A stretch of DNA of 64,000 nucleotides, from assembly GCF_020886055.1 (NCBI RefSeq), contig NZ_AP025184.1, positions 1-64,000 of the forward strand, written 5' to 3'. Both the position numbers and the translations under genes were made by a program. The notes beneath the pieces were generated by a model. The model searched no databases, was not told the origin of the DNA, and was given only the letters and a program-made list of their open reading frames with translations. Positions 8,571 to 16,763 of this stretch are shown here, piece after piece; the first letter of the stretch is position 1; the number at the start of each line of letters is the position of its first letter. Source of the DNA: Flavobacterium ammoniigenes (GTDB lineage: Bacteria; Bacteroidota; Bacteroidia; Flavobacteriales; Flavobacteriaceae).

Positions 8571-9203
8571 TTATATTGAAGCGTGTTTATCTGGCTCTAT
8601 AAATGAAGTATCATAGCCCCCAAAAGCCTTCATATAACTCACAATCGAAGTGCCATAAACATCCCTAAAGTAACGCTCACCGTTGGATCTAAAGAATCGC
8701 TTTACTGTACGAACTCCTCCTAAATGGGCAGCGGCCAAAATTCCAGATTCTGTAATAAGAATTCCATTAATAACAGCCCCTTCATACTTTGAAATTTCTT
8801 TTCTGAGTAGCCATTTGTTTTTTGCTAATAGCGCTATAAATGCTTTTTCTTGCAAATCGGGATTTTTCAAAAAAGCGGAAGTATTGTGAACCCCAATTGT
8901 ACGCAAAGTTCCAGGTCCAAATTGGTATTTTCCTAAATAACCTAAGGAATTGATTTTTTTGTACTTTCCTTGCGACTCTTTGAAAGCAATTGCTTCTTTA
9001 AAACCAATGAAAAAATTTCCAGTATACGGAATATTCAATTTGGCGTAGTCTTCTTGTTTGTGAGATGGAAATAGATAATCGGATTGATTTAATCCGTCTG
9101 TAAGAAACCAAGGATTGGAATCTAAATTGAAAGGTTTAAAACCTAAGCTTAAAAAAGCGATAATCAGTAGTAAAGTGGAATAATAATGCCATTTCTTTAT
9201 CAT
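8571..9203 (-). CDS. Lysozyme-fold (transglycosylase/glucosaminidase-like) exported protein
   Basis: The protein has 210 residues with an N-terminal signal or anchor (YYSTLLLIIAFLSLGF). The core reads AIAFKESQGKYKKINSLGY and then GKYQFGPGTL. The ExSxGxY...N..GYxGxYQFG pattern belongs to lysozyme-like lytic enzymes, with Glu76 the probable catalytic acid. It presumably cleaves peptidoglycan in the periplasm. There is no LysM or other binding domain, so it is a minimal catalytic module. The exact family is uncertain. The gene is monocistronic, with a -7 motif upstream and a shared terminator downstream. Confidence 0.65.
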   Translation of the reverse strand: MIKKWHYYSTLLLIIAFLSLGFKPFNLDSNPWFLTDGLNQSDYLFPSHKQEDYAKLNIPYTGNFFIGFKEAIAFKESQGKYKKINSLGYLGKYQFGPGTLRTIGVHNTSAFLKNPDLQEKAFIALLAKNKWLLRKEISKYEGAVINGILITESGILAAAHLGGVRTVKRFFRSNGERYFRDVYGTSIVSYMKAFGGYDTSFIEPDKHASI

Positions 9204-9251
9204 AAATTGTTTTTCTTCTGAGCCCTGTCACCATCAGAAATTTCTACACGG

Positions 9252-9259
9252 CAAATATA
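9252..9259 (-). promoter_or_regulatory. Putative promoter (-7) of the lysozyme-fold gene
   Basis: The minus strand reads TATATTTG, a perfect TAnnTTTG, 48 bp before the start codon. No -33 TTG lies at 17-23 bp. Confidence 0.4.
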
Positions 9260-9377
9260 CAACAAAAAATATAAGGCTTAAAATCAGACTATTAAAGTTT
9301 TGTTAAACAATTTATTAACAGTAAAGATATGGTATCGAAACACCGAATTCAAAAAATAGAAGCTTTTGCACAAGAAA

Positions 9378-9407
9378 TAAAAAAAAGGCGAAAAATACTT
9401 TTCGCCT
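9378..9407 (-). terminator. Terminator of the dapF-GNAT-mltG operon
   Basis: A 9-bp stem AGGCGAAAA / TTTTCGCCT (9386-9394 and 9399-9407) is followed on the minus strand by eight or more T. Confidence 0.9.
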
Positions 9408-9413
9408 GTTTTA

Positions 9414-10454
9414 TTATCTTTTTACGCCTTGACTGTTAATCCAATTGTAATATTTCTTTGCATTTTGTTCATGTTCCGCTTGAGTTACGGCAAAATCATG
9501 GTAACCAAAACGTGTTACACTAGCGCAGAAATAAATATAGTTGTGTTTTTCTGGATTCAACACTGCCTCGATTGCTGTAATATCCGGCATTGCAATTGGA
9601 CCAGGAGGTAAACCTGCACTATAATAAGTGTTGTATGGCGAGGCTACTTGTAAATCTTTATTTAATACTCGTTTAATTACTTGTTTAAAATCGTTGGATT
9701 TCTTTTTCACAGCATAAATAACCGTAGGATCGGCTTGCAATAAAATACCTTTGTGCAAACGATTCAAATACACCCCCGCAATTCTGGGTCTTTCATCTTT
9801 TTTTACCGATTCTTTATGGACAATCGAAGCTAATATTGTTGCTTCTGTTGGTGTCAAACCTTGTGATTTGGCTTTAGCAACACGCTCTTCATTCCAAAAA
9901 TTGCGGTATTCTTTAATCATTTTATCGCGAAACTTAGTGGCCGTAGTATTCCAATACAATTCATAGGTATTGGGAATAAACATAGTCAACACATTTTCTT
10001 CATTAAAACCATTTTCTTTTAAAAAGGTAGTGTCTTTAAAAGCAGCCAGTAATGAAACACTATCCGCTTCAATTTCAGAACCTATTCGTCCAGCAAAGTC
10101 TTCTAATCGTTCTTGATTATTGAATGATAATTTTACTTCATTATTGATTCGCAATGCATTAATCAATTCGTTGCTATTCATCCCTTTTTTGAATAAAAAC
10201 TTACCTGGCTTAACATTGTTAGGGTACTTCTTTTTATTTGCAACTGCATCAAATCGATCCATATCATTCACATAAGGAGCAACAATTTGTTTTACGGCTT
10301 CATAATCTGAATCGGTTGGGATGTAGACATAAACTTCAGTTGCTTCGAATTTAGTATTGTCGGAAAATATTTGGCGCACCATAATCAATCCGTAAATGAT
10401 TAATGCGGAAATTACAACGATACTTACTGAAGTGATACTTTTTTTGATATTCAA
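9414..10454 (-). CDS. mltG: Endolytic transglycosylase MltG
   Basis: MltG is an inner-membrane enzyme that cuts nascent glycan strands and so sets their length. The 346-residue protein has one N-terminal membrane segment (ITSVSIVVISALIIYGLIMV), then a LysM-like subdomain and the YceG catalytic domain. The signature ILASIVHKES carries the catalytic Glu215, followed by AGVYLNRL and LLQADPTVIYA. Length is normal. The reading frame begins at a TTG codon (10454), 12 nt after the GNAT stop; the next in-frame ATG falls inside the membrane segment, so TTG is probably the true start. It is the last gene of a three-gene operon. Confidence 0.94.
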   Translation of the reverse strand: MNIKKSITSVSIVVISALIIYGLIMVRQIFSDNTKFEATEVYVYIPTDSDYEAVKQIVAPYVNDMDRFDAVANKKKYPNNVKPGKFLFKKGMNSNELINALRINNEVKLSFNNQERLEDFAGRIGSEIEADSVSLLAAFKDTTFLKENGFNEENVLTMFIPNTYELYWNTTATKFRDKMIKEYRNFWNEERVAKAKSQGLTPTEATILASIVHKESVKKDERPRIAGVYLNRLHKGILLQADPTVIYAVKKKSNDFKQVIKRVLNKDLQVASPYNTYYSAGLPPGPIAMPDITAIEAVLNPEKHNYIYFCASVTRFGYHDFAVTQAEHEQNAKKYYNWINSQGVKR

Positions 10455-10466
10455 AACTCTATATTT

Positions 10467-11000
10467 TTAAAATGAATGATTAATTAATTGATAAAGGGCC
10501 TCGTCTTTGTAACTTCCGCTGACTAAGGTCCAATCCTTTTTAACGCCTATTTTTTCAAAGCCAAATTTAGTAAAAAGTGCTATACTAGCCGTGTTTTCAG
10601 TAGCAATATTTGCATACAATTGGTGCAGGTTCAAATTGTGAAAAGCATATTTGATAAGCAATTCTAATGCTTCTGAACCGATGTTTTGTTTTCTATTCTC
10701 AATGGATTGAATTACAATTCCTATTCCGGCGCGTCTATTATGAGGATCAAAATCAAACAAATCAATTAAACCCAAAGCTGGAAAATCTTCGTCTTGACAA
10801 ATGGCCATTCGCAATTGTTTGGCCTCATAAATATCTTGATGGGCGTTTTCTAAATACTGTTTTACCAAAAAACGACTATATGGAGTTTGTGTATTACTTA
10901 CCTCCCAAATGCTCTGGTCGTTTTCCATTGCATAGACAAACTCCAAATCATTAGGTTCCAATGCACGCAAATAAATAGTTTCGCCTTTTAATGTTATCAT
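10467..11000 (-). CDS. GNAT-family N-acetyltransferase (RimJ/RimL type)
   Basis: The 177-residue cytoplasmic acetyltransferase has the RimJ/RimL-type start (LKGETIYLRALEPNDLEFVYAMEND). The acetyl-CoA site lies around residues 90-110 (GIGIVIQSIENRKQNIGSEALELL) and the ending is NIATENTASIALFTKFGFEKIG. Members modify protein N-termini, spermidine or small molecules; the substrate here is unknown. The gene lies between dapF (9 nt gap) and mltG (12 nt gap), so it is cotranscribed with wall-synthesis genes. Confidence 0.85.
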   Translation of the reverse strand: MITLKGETIYLRALEPNDLEFVYAMENDQSIWEVSNTQTPYSRFLVKQYLENAHQDIYEAKQLRMAICQDEDFPALGLIDLFDFDPHNRRAGIGIVIQSIENRKQNIGSEALELLIKYAFHNLNLHQLYANIATENTASIALFTKFGFEKIGVKKDWTLVSGSYKDEALYQLINHSF

Positions 11001-11009
11001 CGGATTGAT

Positions 11010-11792
11010 TTAGATTTCGATTGTTCCTTTAAAAACAAATTCGGCTGGACCTTTTAAAAATACATTGGTATATTTCTCATTTACTTTATCAAATGAAACC
11101 GCTAATTTTCCGCCTTCAACATTCAAATTAATTTCATTTGAATTAGTTTGACCTGTTGCATTCATTGCTATAGCAACCGCAGTAGCCCCTGTTCCACAAG
11201 CCAAAGTTTCATCCTCAACTCCTCTTTCATACGTTCGTAAAGAAAAAGTTGTTTCGTCAATTTTCTTTACAAAATTGATATTACTCCCAGCTTGTCCGTA
11301 CAAGTTTCCGTAACGAATGGCAGCACCATTTTCTTTTACATTAAAATGTTTTAAATCCTCTACAATTTGAACATGATGCGGAGAACCAGTATTTAAAAAA
11401 GAATAGTCTTGTGTATTTTTGATTTCGGCAACATCAATCATCTGCAAAGAAACAATTCCATCCGCTCCCACTGTAGCATGATGCAAACCATCGGTAGCCA
11501 TAAAAGTAGTTTCGTTTTGAATCACATTTAGTTTTTTGGCAAAAGCCACCAAACAACGACCTCCATTACCACACATCGAACTTAGATTTCCATCCGAATT
11601 GTAATACACCATTCTGAAATCAGAAGTGGCATCAGTATCTAATAAAATCAATCCATCCGCACCAATCCCAAAACGACGGTCGCACAAATGAGCTACTAAT
11701 TGCGTATTTTCTTTAGGAAAAGTATTCGAACGATTGTCAATCATGACAAAATCGTTTCCGGTTCCTTGGTATTTATAAAATTCTAATTGCAT
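11010..11792 (-). CDS. dapF: Diaminopimelate epimerase
   Basis: DapF converts LL- to meso-diaminopimelate for lysine and peptidoglycan synthesis. The 260-residue protein has the two active-site cysteines in the expected contexts: Cys74 in SSMCGNGGRC and Cys199 in ETLACGTGATA. The N-terminal KYQGTGNDF motif is also present. Length is normal. It is the first gene of the dapF-GNAT-mltG operon, transcribed divergently from the degP-like gene. Confidence 0.96.
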   Translation of the reverse strand: MQLEFYKYQGTGNDFVMIDNRSNTFPKENTQLVAHLCDRRFGIGADGLILLDTDATSDFRMVYYNSDGNLSSMCGNGGRCLVAFAKKLNVIQNETTFMATDGLHHATVGADGIVSLQMIDVAEIKNTQDYSFLNTGSPHHVQIVEDLKHFNVKENGAAIRYGNLYGQAGSNINFVKKIDETTFSLRTYERGVEDETLACGTGATAVAIAMNATGQTNSNEINLNVEGGKLAVSFDKVNEKYTNVFLKGPAEFVFKGTIEI

Positions 11793-11811
11793 TTTTTTGA
11801 TTTATAAAGGA

Positions 11812-11819
11812 CAAAAGTA
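11812..11819 (-). promoter_or_regulatory. Putative dapF operon promoter (-7)
   Basis: The minus strand reads TACTTTTG (TAnnTTTG), 19 bp before the dapF ATG. No clear -33 element is seen. Confidence 0.4.
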
Positions 11820-11925
11820 CGAACTATTAATGAAATGTTAATCATTGTTAAAGAGCGTTAAACTGTTTTTTACAAAACTATTTCTCCATTAAATTTACGC
11901 TCAGTAATTTAAAAACGAAAACAAT

Positions 11926-13326
11926 ATGAATCGCTTTTCAAATCTATTTTTAGTTTCCCTCATGAGTGGGGCTGTAACCTTAAGTGCGTACAAACTGTTA
12001 TTTGACCAAGATGGTTATTTTTCAAAAAACAACAATGGATTAGTTACTGTTGCCAATGATTTTTATGGCAAACGAATAGGATTCTCACCAGAGAATGTAG
12101 ATTTCACCGAATCGGCAGAGAAAACCATTCATACCGTTGTTCACGTTAAAAATGTTTCTCGAAGAACCATTACCAATCCCATTATGGAATTCTTTTATGG
12201 CTATGGCGGCAGCCAACAACATGAACAAATTGGTACCGGTTCGGGTGTGATTATTTCCGAAGATGGTTATATTGTAACAAATAATCACGTGATCAAAGAC
12301 GCTACCGAAATAGAAATTACGTTAAATAATAAAAAATCGTACAAAGCAAAACTTATTGGTACCGACTCCAAAATGGATATTGCTTTGTTGAAAATCAATG
12401 CCGATGAAAAATTACCCTACACGGCTTTCGCTAATTCCGATTCAGTAAAAATTGGAGAATGGGTTTTGGCTGTTGGAAATCCGTACAACTTAACCTCAAC
12501 AGTAACTGCTGGAATTGTATCTGCCAAAGCACGAAATTTAAACACCAGTGGCATTCAATCTTTTATTCAAACCGATGCTGCGGTGAATCCAGGAAATAGT
12601 GGTGGTGCCTTGGTGAATACCCGTGGCGAATTAATTGGAATTAATACCATGATCAGTTCTCCAACGGGAAGTTACACCGGTTATTCATTTGCTGTCCCTT
12701 CCAATATTGCCCGAAAAATAATCGAAGATATTATGGAATATGGGAACGTTCAAAGAGGAATCCTAGGTGTTGAAGGAGGCGAATTAAATTCAAAATCATC
12801 AAAAGAATTAGGTATTTCACAGACTGAAGGTTTCTATGTCAATAAAGTAACCAAACGATCTGGAGCTGAAAAAGCAGGACTTCAAAAAGGAGACGTTATA
12901 ATTAAATTGGACAATCAATCAATAGCAACTTTTGCTGATTTATCGGGCTACATCAACACCAAACGCCCTAATGATAAGGTGGCTGTGACTATCATACGAG
13001 AAGGAAAAAACAAAGTAGTTCCAGTAATTTTAAGTAAAAACGAATACTTTAATACCGAATTCAAAGGTTTAGAATTGGAAAATATTGACGCTAATGATAA
13101 AAAAAGATTCCGCTTGAATTATGGTGTAAAAATCAAATCGATAACCAATGAAAATTTAAAAGCCTACGAAACCGAACTTTTAGGGAATATCATTCTTAGT
13201 ATTGATAACATAAAGGCAACAGATATTGAAACTGTTTCCAAATTACTCAATAATAAAGAAGAAAATCAGAGCATTCGCATTGAAATGATCAATCAAAATG
13301 GAGAAATTTTTCGAATAATTATTTAA
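11926..13326 (+). CDS. DegP/HtrA-type periplasmic serine protease
   Basis: The 466-residue protease/chaperone handles misfolded envelope proteins. An N-terminal hydrophobic segment (residues 5-24) serves as signal or anchor. The trypsin-like domain has the full triad His121 (TNNHVI), Asp151 (KMDIALL) and Ser225 (NPGNSGGAL). A PDZ domain follows at about 275-370, and a second, more divergent PDZ-like region reaches the C-terminus. Length matches DegP/DegQ. The gene is alone between a divergent dapF operon and a convergent Lrp gene; TAAATTTA 36 bp upstream is a one-mismatch -7 element. Confidence 0.94.
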   Translation: MNRFSNLFLVSLMSGAVTLSAYKLLFDQDGYFSKNNNGLVTVANDFYGKRIGFSPENVDFTESAEKTIHTVVHVKNVSRRTITNPIMEFFYGYGGSQQHEQIGTGSGVIISEDGYIVTNNHVIKDATEIEITLNNKKSYKAKLIGTDSKMDIALLKINADEKLPYTAFANSDSVKIGEWVLAVGNPYNLTSTVTAGIVSAKARNLNTSGIQSFIQTDAAVNPGNSGGALVNTRGELIGINTMISSPTGSYTGYSFAVPSNIARKIIEDIMEYGNVQRGILGVEGGELNSKSSKELGISQTEGFYVNKVTKRSGAEKAGLQKGDVIIKLDNQSIATFADLSGYINTKRPNDKVAVTIIREGKNKVVPVILSKNEYFNTEFKGLELENIDANDKKRFRLNYGVKIKSITNENLKAYETELLGNIILSIDNIKATDIETVSKLLNNKEENQSIRIEMINQNGEIFRIII

Positions 13327-13345
13327 GTTATTCCTTTTAGTTTAC

Positions 13346-13378
13346 AAAAGCCGACTTAAAATAAGTCGGCTTTTTTTT
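13346..13378 (+). terminator. Bidirectional terminator between the protease and lrp genes
   Basis: A stem of about 11 bp, AAGCCGACTTA / TAAGTCGGCTT, with an AAA loop is flanked by an A-run and a T-run. The stop codon of the convergent lrp gene overlaps the T-run. Confidence 0.92.
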
Positions 13379-13841
13379 AATTTATTGGAATAACCGTAGT
13401 GGTCTTTACCTCCGAGATTATAAAGAAACTATTAATCAAAGAAACTTCGGGCAATACCGATAATTTTTGTTGGTGAAAATGATGGTAACTATCCATATCA
13501 GGTAACACTACTTTGAGTAAATAATCAAAATTTCCAGAAACAAAATTACATTCGATTACTTCGGGCATGTTCAAAATTGAAGCATTAAATCCTTCCGACA
13601 CATCATGGGTTTGCTTCACTAAAGTGACCTGACAATAGACCGTTAGATGCATTCCTAGTTTCTTTTTATTCAGAATGGAAACGTATTTTTCTATTATCCC
13701 TTCTTTTTGCAAACGTTTTACTCTATCGTGAACTGGCGTCAACGATAAATTAATCTTATTCGAAATGTCTTTAAGGGTTAAATGAGCATCTTCTTGTAGT
13801 AAACGAAGAATTTTTTTGTCAATAGCATCAATAGTAATCAT
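13377..13841 (-). CDS. Lrp/AsnC-family transcriptional regulator
   Basis: The 154-residue feast/famine regulator has an N-terminal winged helix-turn-helix (IDKKILRLLQEDAHLTLKDIS, then SLTPVHDRVKRLQKEGII) and a C-terminal RAM ligand-binding domain from about residue 65. ATG 13841 is preferred over an upstream TTG. It is divergent from alanine dehydrogenase with about 200 bp between, an arrangement matching AldR-ald of mycobacteria, where an Lrp protein controls ald in response to alanine. The regulatory link here is inferred from position. Confidence 0.9.
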   Translation of the reverse strand: MITIDAIDKKILRLLQEDAHLTLKDISNKINLSLTPVHDRVKRLQKEGIIEKYVSILNKKKLGMHLTVYCQVTLVKQTHDVSEGFNASILNMPEVIECNFVSGNFDYLLKVVLPDMDSYHHFHQQKLSVLPEVSLINSFFIISEVKTTTVIPIN

Positions 13842-13947
13842 AACCAGCAATATATAAGTTGATCAAATAAATGAAACGATTATTTTTCTTCTAGACTTCA
13901 AAAAACAAAACATTAAAAGAATAATAATATACAAATATACAATATAA

Positions 13948-13962
13948 AAGAAAATATTTCTT
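13948..13962. promoter_or_regulatory. Candidate Lrp operator in the lrp-ald intergenic region
   Basis: AAGAAA and TTTCTT form a 6-bp dyad around ATA. It lies about 40 bp before the ald -7 element, within the shared divergent region. AT-richness makes chance dyads common, so confidence is low. Confidence 0.3.
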
Positions 13963-14000
13963 ATTTAAGTGTCTAAATGCCATAATTTTTCCTTTATGCC

Positions 14001-14008
14001 TACATTTG
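14001..14008 (+). promoter_or_regulatory. Putative ald promoter (-7)
   Basis: TACATTTG is a perfect TAnnTTTG, 37 bp before the ald ATG. No -33 TTG lies 17-23 bp upstream, which would fit an activated promoter. Confidence 0.45.
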
Positions 14009-14045
14009 ATATTGTGAAATAATTCTAACTTAATAATTACTACTC

Positions 14046-15158
14046 ATGATAATAGGTGTTCCAAAAGAAATTAAAAACAACGAAAATCGTGTAGCCCTAA
14101 CACCTGCAGGTGTGGCTGAATTCAAAAAGCACGGACATGTGATTTATGTTCAAGCTAGTGCTGGTGAAAATAGTGGTTTTAACGATAGCGCTTACACCAA
14201 TGCGGGGGCAATCATATTACCCACTATCGAAGCGGTATACGAAATTGCAGAAATGATTGTTAAGGTCAAAGAACCTATCGCTTCTGAATACCCTTTAATT
14301 AAAAAAGACCAATTACTATTTACTTATTTCCATTTTGCTTCATCAGAAGCATTAACCAAAGCCATGATCGAACGCGATGCGGTATGTTTGGCTTATGAAA
14401 CTGTTGAAAAATCAGATCGCAGTTTACCTCTTTTGGTACCTATGTCGGAAGTAGCAGGAAGAATGTCGATTCAAGAGGGGGCTAAATATTTAGAAAAACC
14501 TATGCAAGGAAAAGGAATCCTTTTAGGAGGAGTTCCGGGTGTCAACCCTGCTAAAGTAGTCGTTTTAGGAGGAGGAATTGTAGGAACTCAAGCAGCAAAA
14601 ATGGCTGCAGGTTTGGGTGCTAAAGTTACTATAATGGATGTGAGTTTGGCTCGTTTGCGCCAACTATCAGATATCATGCCTGCTAATGTGACTACCTTAA
14701 TGTCGAATCATTATAACATTTGTGAAGCTATAGCTGAAGCCGATCTTGTTATTGGAGCCGTATTAATTCCAGGAGCCAAAGCGCCTCATTTAATTACAAA
14801 AGACATGTTGCAATTAATGAGTCCAGGAACAGTTGTGGTTGACGTAGCTGTAGATCAAGGAGGTTGTATTGCAACTTGTACACCAACTACTCACGAAAAT
14901 CCAACTTTCGTTATCGACGGAATTGTTCATTATTGCGTAGCTAATATGCCAGGAGCAGTACCTTACACTTCAACTTTGGCTTTGACCAATGCTACTTTGC
15001 CCTATGCTTTACAACTGGCTAACAAAGGTTGGAAAAAAGCCTGTAACGAGAACGAAGAGTTGAAAAAAGGATTAAACATTGCCAATGGTAAAATTGTATA
15101 CAAAGGAGTGGCTGACGCTTGGGGTTTACCTTTTGAAGATGTAGCCAGTATTTTATAA
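14046..15158 (+). CDS. ald: Alanine dehydrogenase
   Basis: The enzyme catalyses NAD-dependent oxidative deamination of L-alanine to pyruvate and ammonia, and the reverse. The 370-residue protein begins with the family signature MIIGVPKEIKNNENRVAL. It has the NAD site VVLGGGIVGTQAAKMAAGLGA near residue 170, and the substrate residues in NRVALTP and YFHFASS are present. Length is normal. It is flanked by a divergent Lrp regulator and followed, in the opposite direction, by an amino-acid permease. Confidence 0.96.
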   Translation: MIIGVPKEIKNNENRVALTPAGVAEFKKHGHVIYVQASAGENSGFNDSAYTNAGAIILPTIEAVYEIAEMIVKVKEPIASEYPLIKKDQLLFTYFHFASSEALTKAMIERDAVCLAYETVEKSDRSLPLLVPMSEVAGRMSIQEGAKYLEKPMQGKGILLGGVPGVNPAKVVVLGGGIVGTQAAKMAAGLGAKVTIMDVSLARLRQLSDIMPANVTTLMSNHYNICEAIAEADLVIGAVLIPGAKAPHLITKDMLQLMSPGTVVVDVAVDQGGCIATCTPTTHENPTFVIDGIVHYCVANMPGAVPYTSTLALTNATLPYALQLANKGWKKACNENEELKKGLNIANGKIVYKGVADAWGLPFEDVASIL

Positions 15159-15180
15159 AATCAAATTTTGTCTATCATTA

Positions 15181-15213
15181 AAAAAGCCGTCTTGAAATCA
15201 AGACGGCTTTTTT
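15181..15213 (+). terminator. Bidirectional terminator between ald and the permease
   Basis: A 15-bp perfect stem around GCCGTCTTGA, with a two-base AA gap in the centre, is flanked by an A-run and a T-run. It serves the two convergent genes. Confidence 0.92.
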
Positions 15214-15220
15214 ATTTAAA

Positions 15221-16633
15221 TTATTCTTTAGGTTTAGTCGCATAATATATTGGGATTCCTGTTAACATAATCAATACTCCCCAACCACAAGTGGAAAATT
15301 TAGTAATCAATAAGGAAATACAAACTGCAGAAGCAATTACAATATATACCAAAGGTAAGAATGGATATCCAAACGCTTTATAAGGACGTTCAGCTTCTGG
15401 CATTTTTTTGCGAAGAATGAAAATTCCATAGATCGTTAGAATGTAAAAAATTAACACAATAATGATCACAAAATCTAATAAATCACCATATTTCCCAGTC
15501 AAGCATAAAACGGAAGCCCAGACACATTGTACCCAAAGCGCCCATTCAGGAACACTTGCCGAATTCAGATTAGCTGCTTTTTTCAAAAACAAACCATCTT
15601 TAGCCATGGTATAATACACTCTTGCTCCTGCCATGATCAATCCGTTGTTACAAGCGAAAGTAGAAATCATAATCATTACCGCAATAATAATGGTTCCAAT
15701 ATCACCAAAAGTATATTGAGAGGCAACCACAGCTACTCGATCCGATTTGGCTGTAGCAATTTCATCCAATGGAATTACTGCTAAATACATCAAATTGGTC
15801 AATACATAAATGATCGTAACAATAAAAGTTCCAAGAAACAAACTCAAACCAACATTGCGTTTTGGATTCTTAATTTCGCCTGCTATAAATGTAACGCCAT
15901 TCCAAGCATCACTTGAAAACAAAGATCCCACCATAGCAGCAGAAATACCCGTCAATAAAGCAGTTCCGCCAATTGGTAACCATGAACCAGTTTCCGTATT
16001 GAAGGAACGCGTGTTCCAAGCATCAGACCAGTTGGCATTCCAAACTTCAGCCTTAGCGGCCAATAAAAATCCGAAAATTATCAAACCGAATAAAGACAGA
16101 ATTTTAATTACAGTTAAAACGGTTTGCAATGTTTTGCTGTTTTTAACCCCTCGGCTATTTACATAAGTAAGTAATACAATCGTAACAATAGAAACAATTT
16201 GGGCTGCATTCAATTTAAATGATCCCAAATCCAATAGAATATTCTCATCACTCAAAGAAGGAATTAAATAAGCAGCAAATTTTGAAAAACCTACCCCAAC
16301 AGCAGCAATAGTTCCAGTTTGAATTACAGAAAAGAAACTCCAACCGTATAGAAATGCAATTAATTTATTATAGGCCTCTTTTAAATAGACATATTGACCA
16401 CCTGCTTTTGGAAACATAGCGCTCAACTCTCCATAACTTACAGCTGCAATCATGGTAATTAATCCTGAGATTAACCAAATTAAAGTCAACCATCCAGCCG
16501 ATCCTACTTGCCTAGCAATATCAGCACTTACAATGAAAATTCCAGATCCAATCATTGATCCAACGACCAACATGGTTCCGTCTAACAATCCTAATTCACG
16601 TTTAAAATCTCCTGGTTGGTTATTTTCTGTCAT
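15221..16633 (-). CDS. APC-superfamily amino-acid permease
   Basis: This is a multi-pass inner-membrane amino-acid transporter of 470 residues from ATG 16633; a longer frame would add 15 unlikely residues. It begins with the APC signature ELGLLDGTMLVVGSMIGSGIF in the first membrane helix, has about twelve hydrophobic segments, and carries the conserved GGQYVYLKEAYN after helix 2. It most resembles the LAT branch of the family. The substrate cannot be named; its position next to ald makes alanine or related amino acids an option only. Confidence 0.88.
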   Translation of the reverse strand: MTENNQPGDFKRELGLLDGTMLVVGSMIGSGIFIVSADIARQVGSAGWLTLIWLISGLITMIAAVSYGELSAMFPKAGGQYVYLKEAYNKLIAFLYGWSFFSVIQTGTIAAVGVGFSKFAAYLIPSLSDENILLDLGSFKLNAAQIVSIVTIVLLTYVNSRGVKNSKTLQTVLTVIKILSLFGLIIFGFLLAAKAEVWNANWSDAWNTRSFNTETGSWLPIGGTALLTGISAAMVGSLFSSDAWNGVTFIAGEIKNPKRNVGLSLFLGTFIVTIIYVLTNLMYLAVIPLDEIATAKSDRVAVVASQYTFGDIGTIIIAVMIMISTFACNNGLIMAGARVYYTMAKDGLFLKKAANLNSASVPEWALWVQCVWASVLCLTGKYGDLLDFVIIIVLIFYILTIYGIFILRKKMPEAERPYKAFGYPFLPLVYIVIASAVCISLLITKFSTCGWGVLIMLTGIPIYYATKPKE

Positions 16634-16722
16634 AATTGGTTTTAGTTTTTGGTTGGTTAAAGATATACTTTTTTTCAAAAAATGAGTTTTTGAAAGTAAA
16701 AGAAAAGTGAACCGAGTATATA

Positions 16723-16752
16723 AAATAAAAAACTCCTCATTATGAGGAGTTT
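16723..16752 (-). terminator. Terminator after the LysM-NlpC/P60 gene
   Basis: A 10-bp stem AAACTCCTCA / TGAGGAGTTT (16730-16739 and 16743-16752) with a TTA loop is followed on the minus strand by a T-run. Confidence 0.88.
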
Positions 16753-16763
16753 AAATTATTATT

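Noticed and set aside
13851..14045. Small gene in the lrp-ald intergenic region
   Set aside because: No open frame of useful length; the region is very AT-rich and reads as a regulatory spacer.
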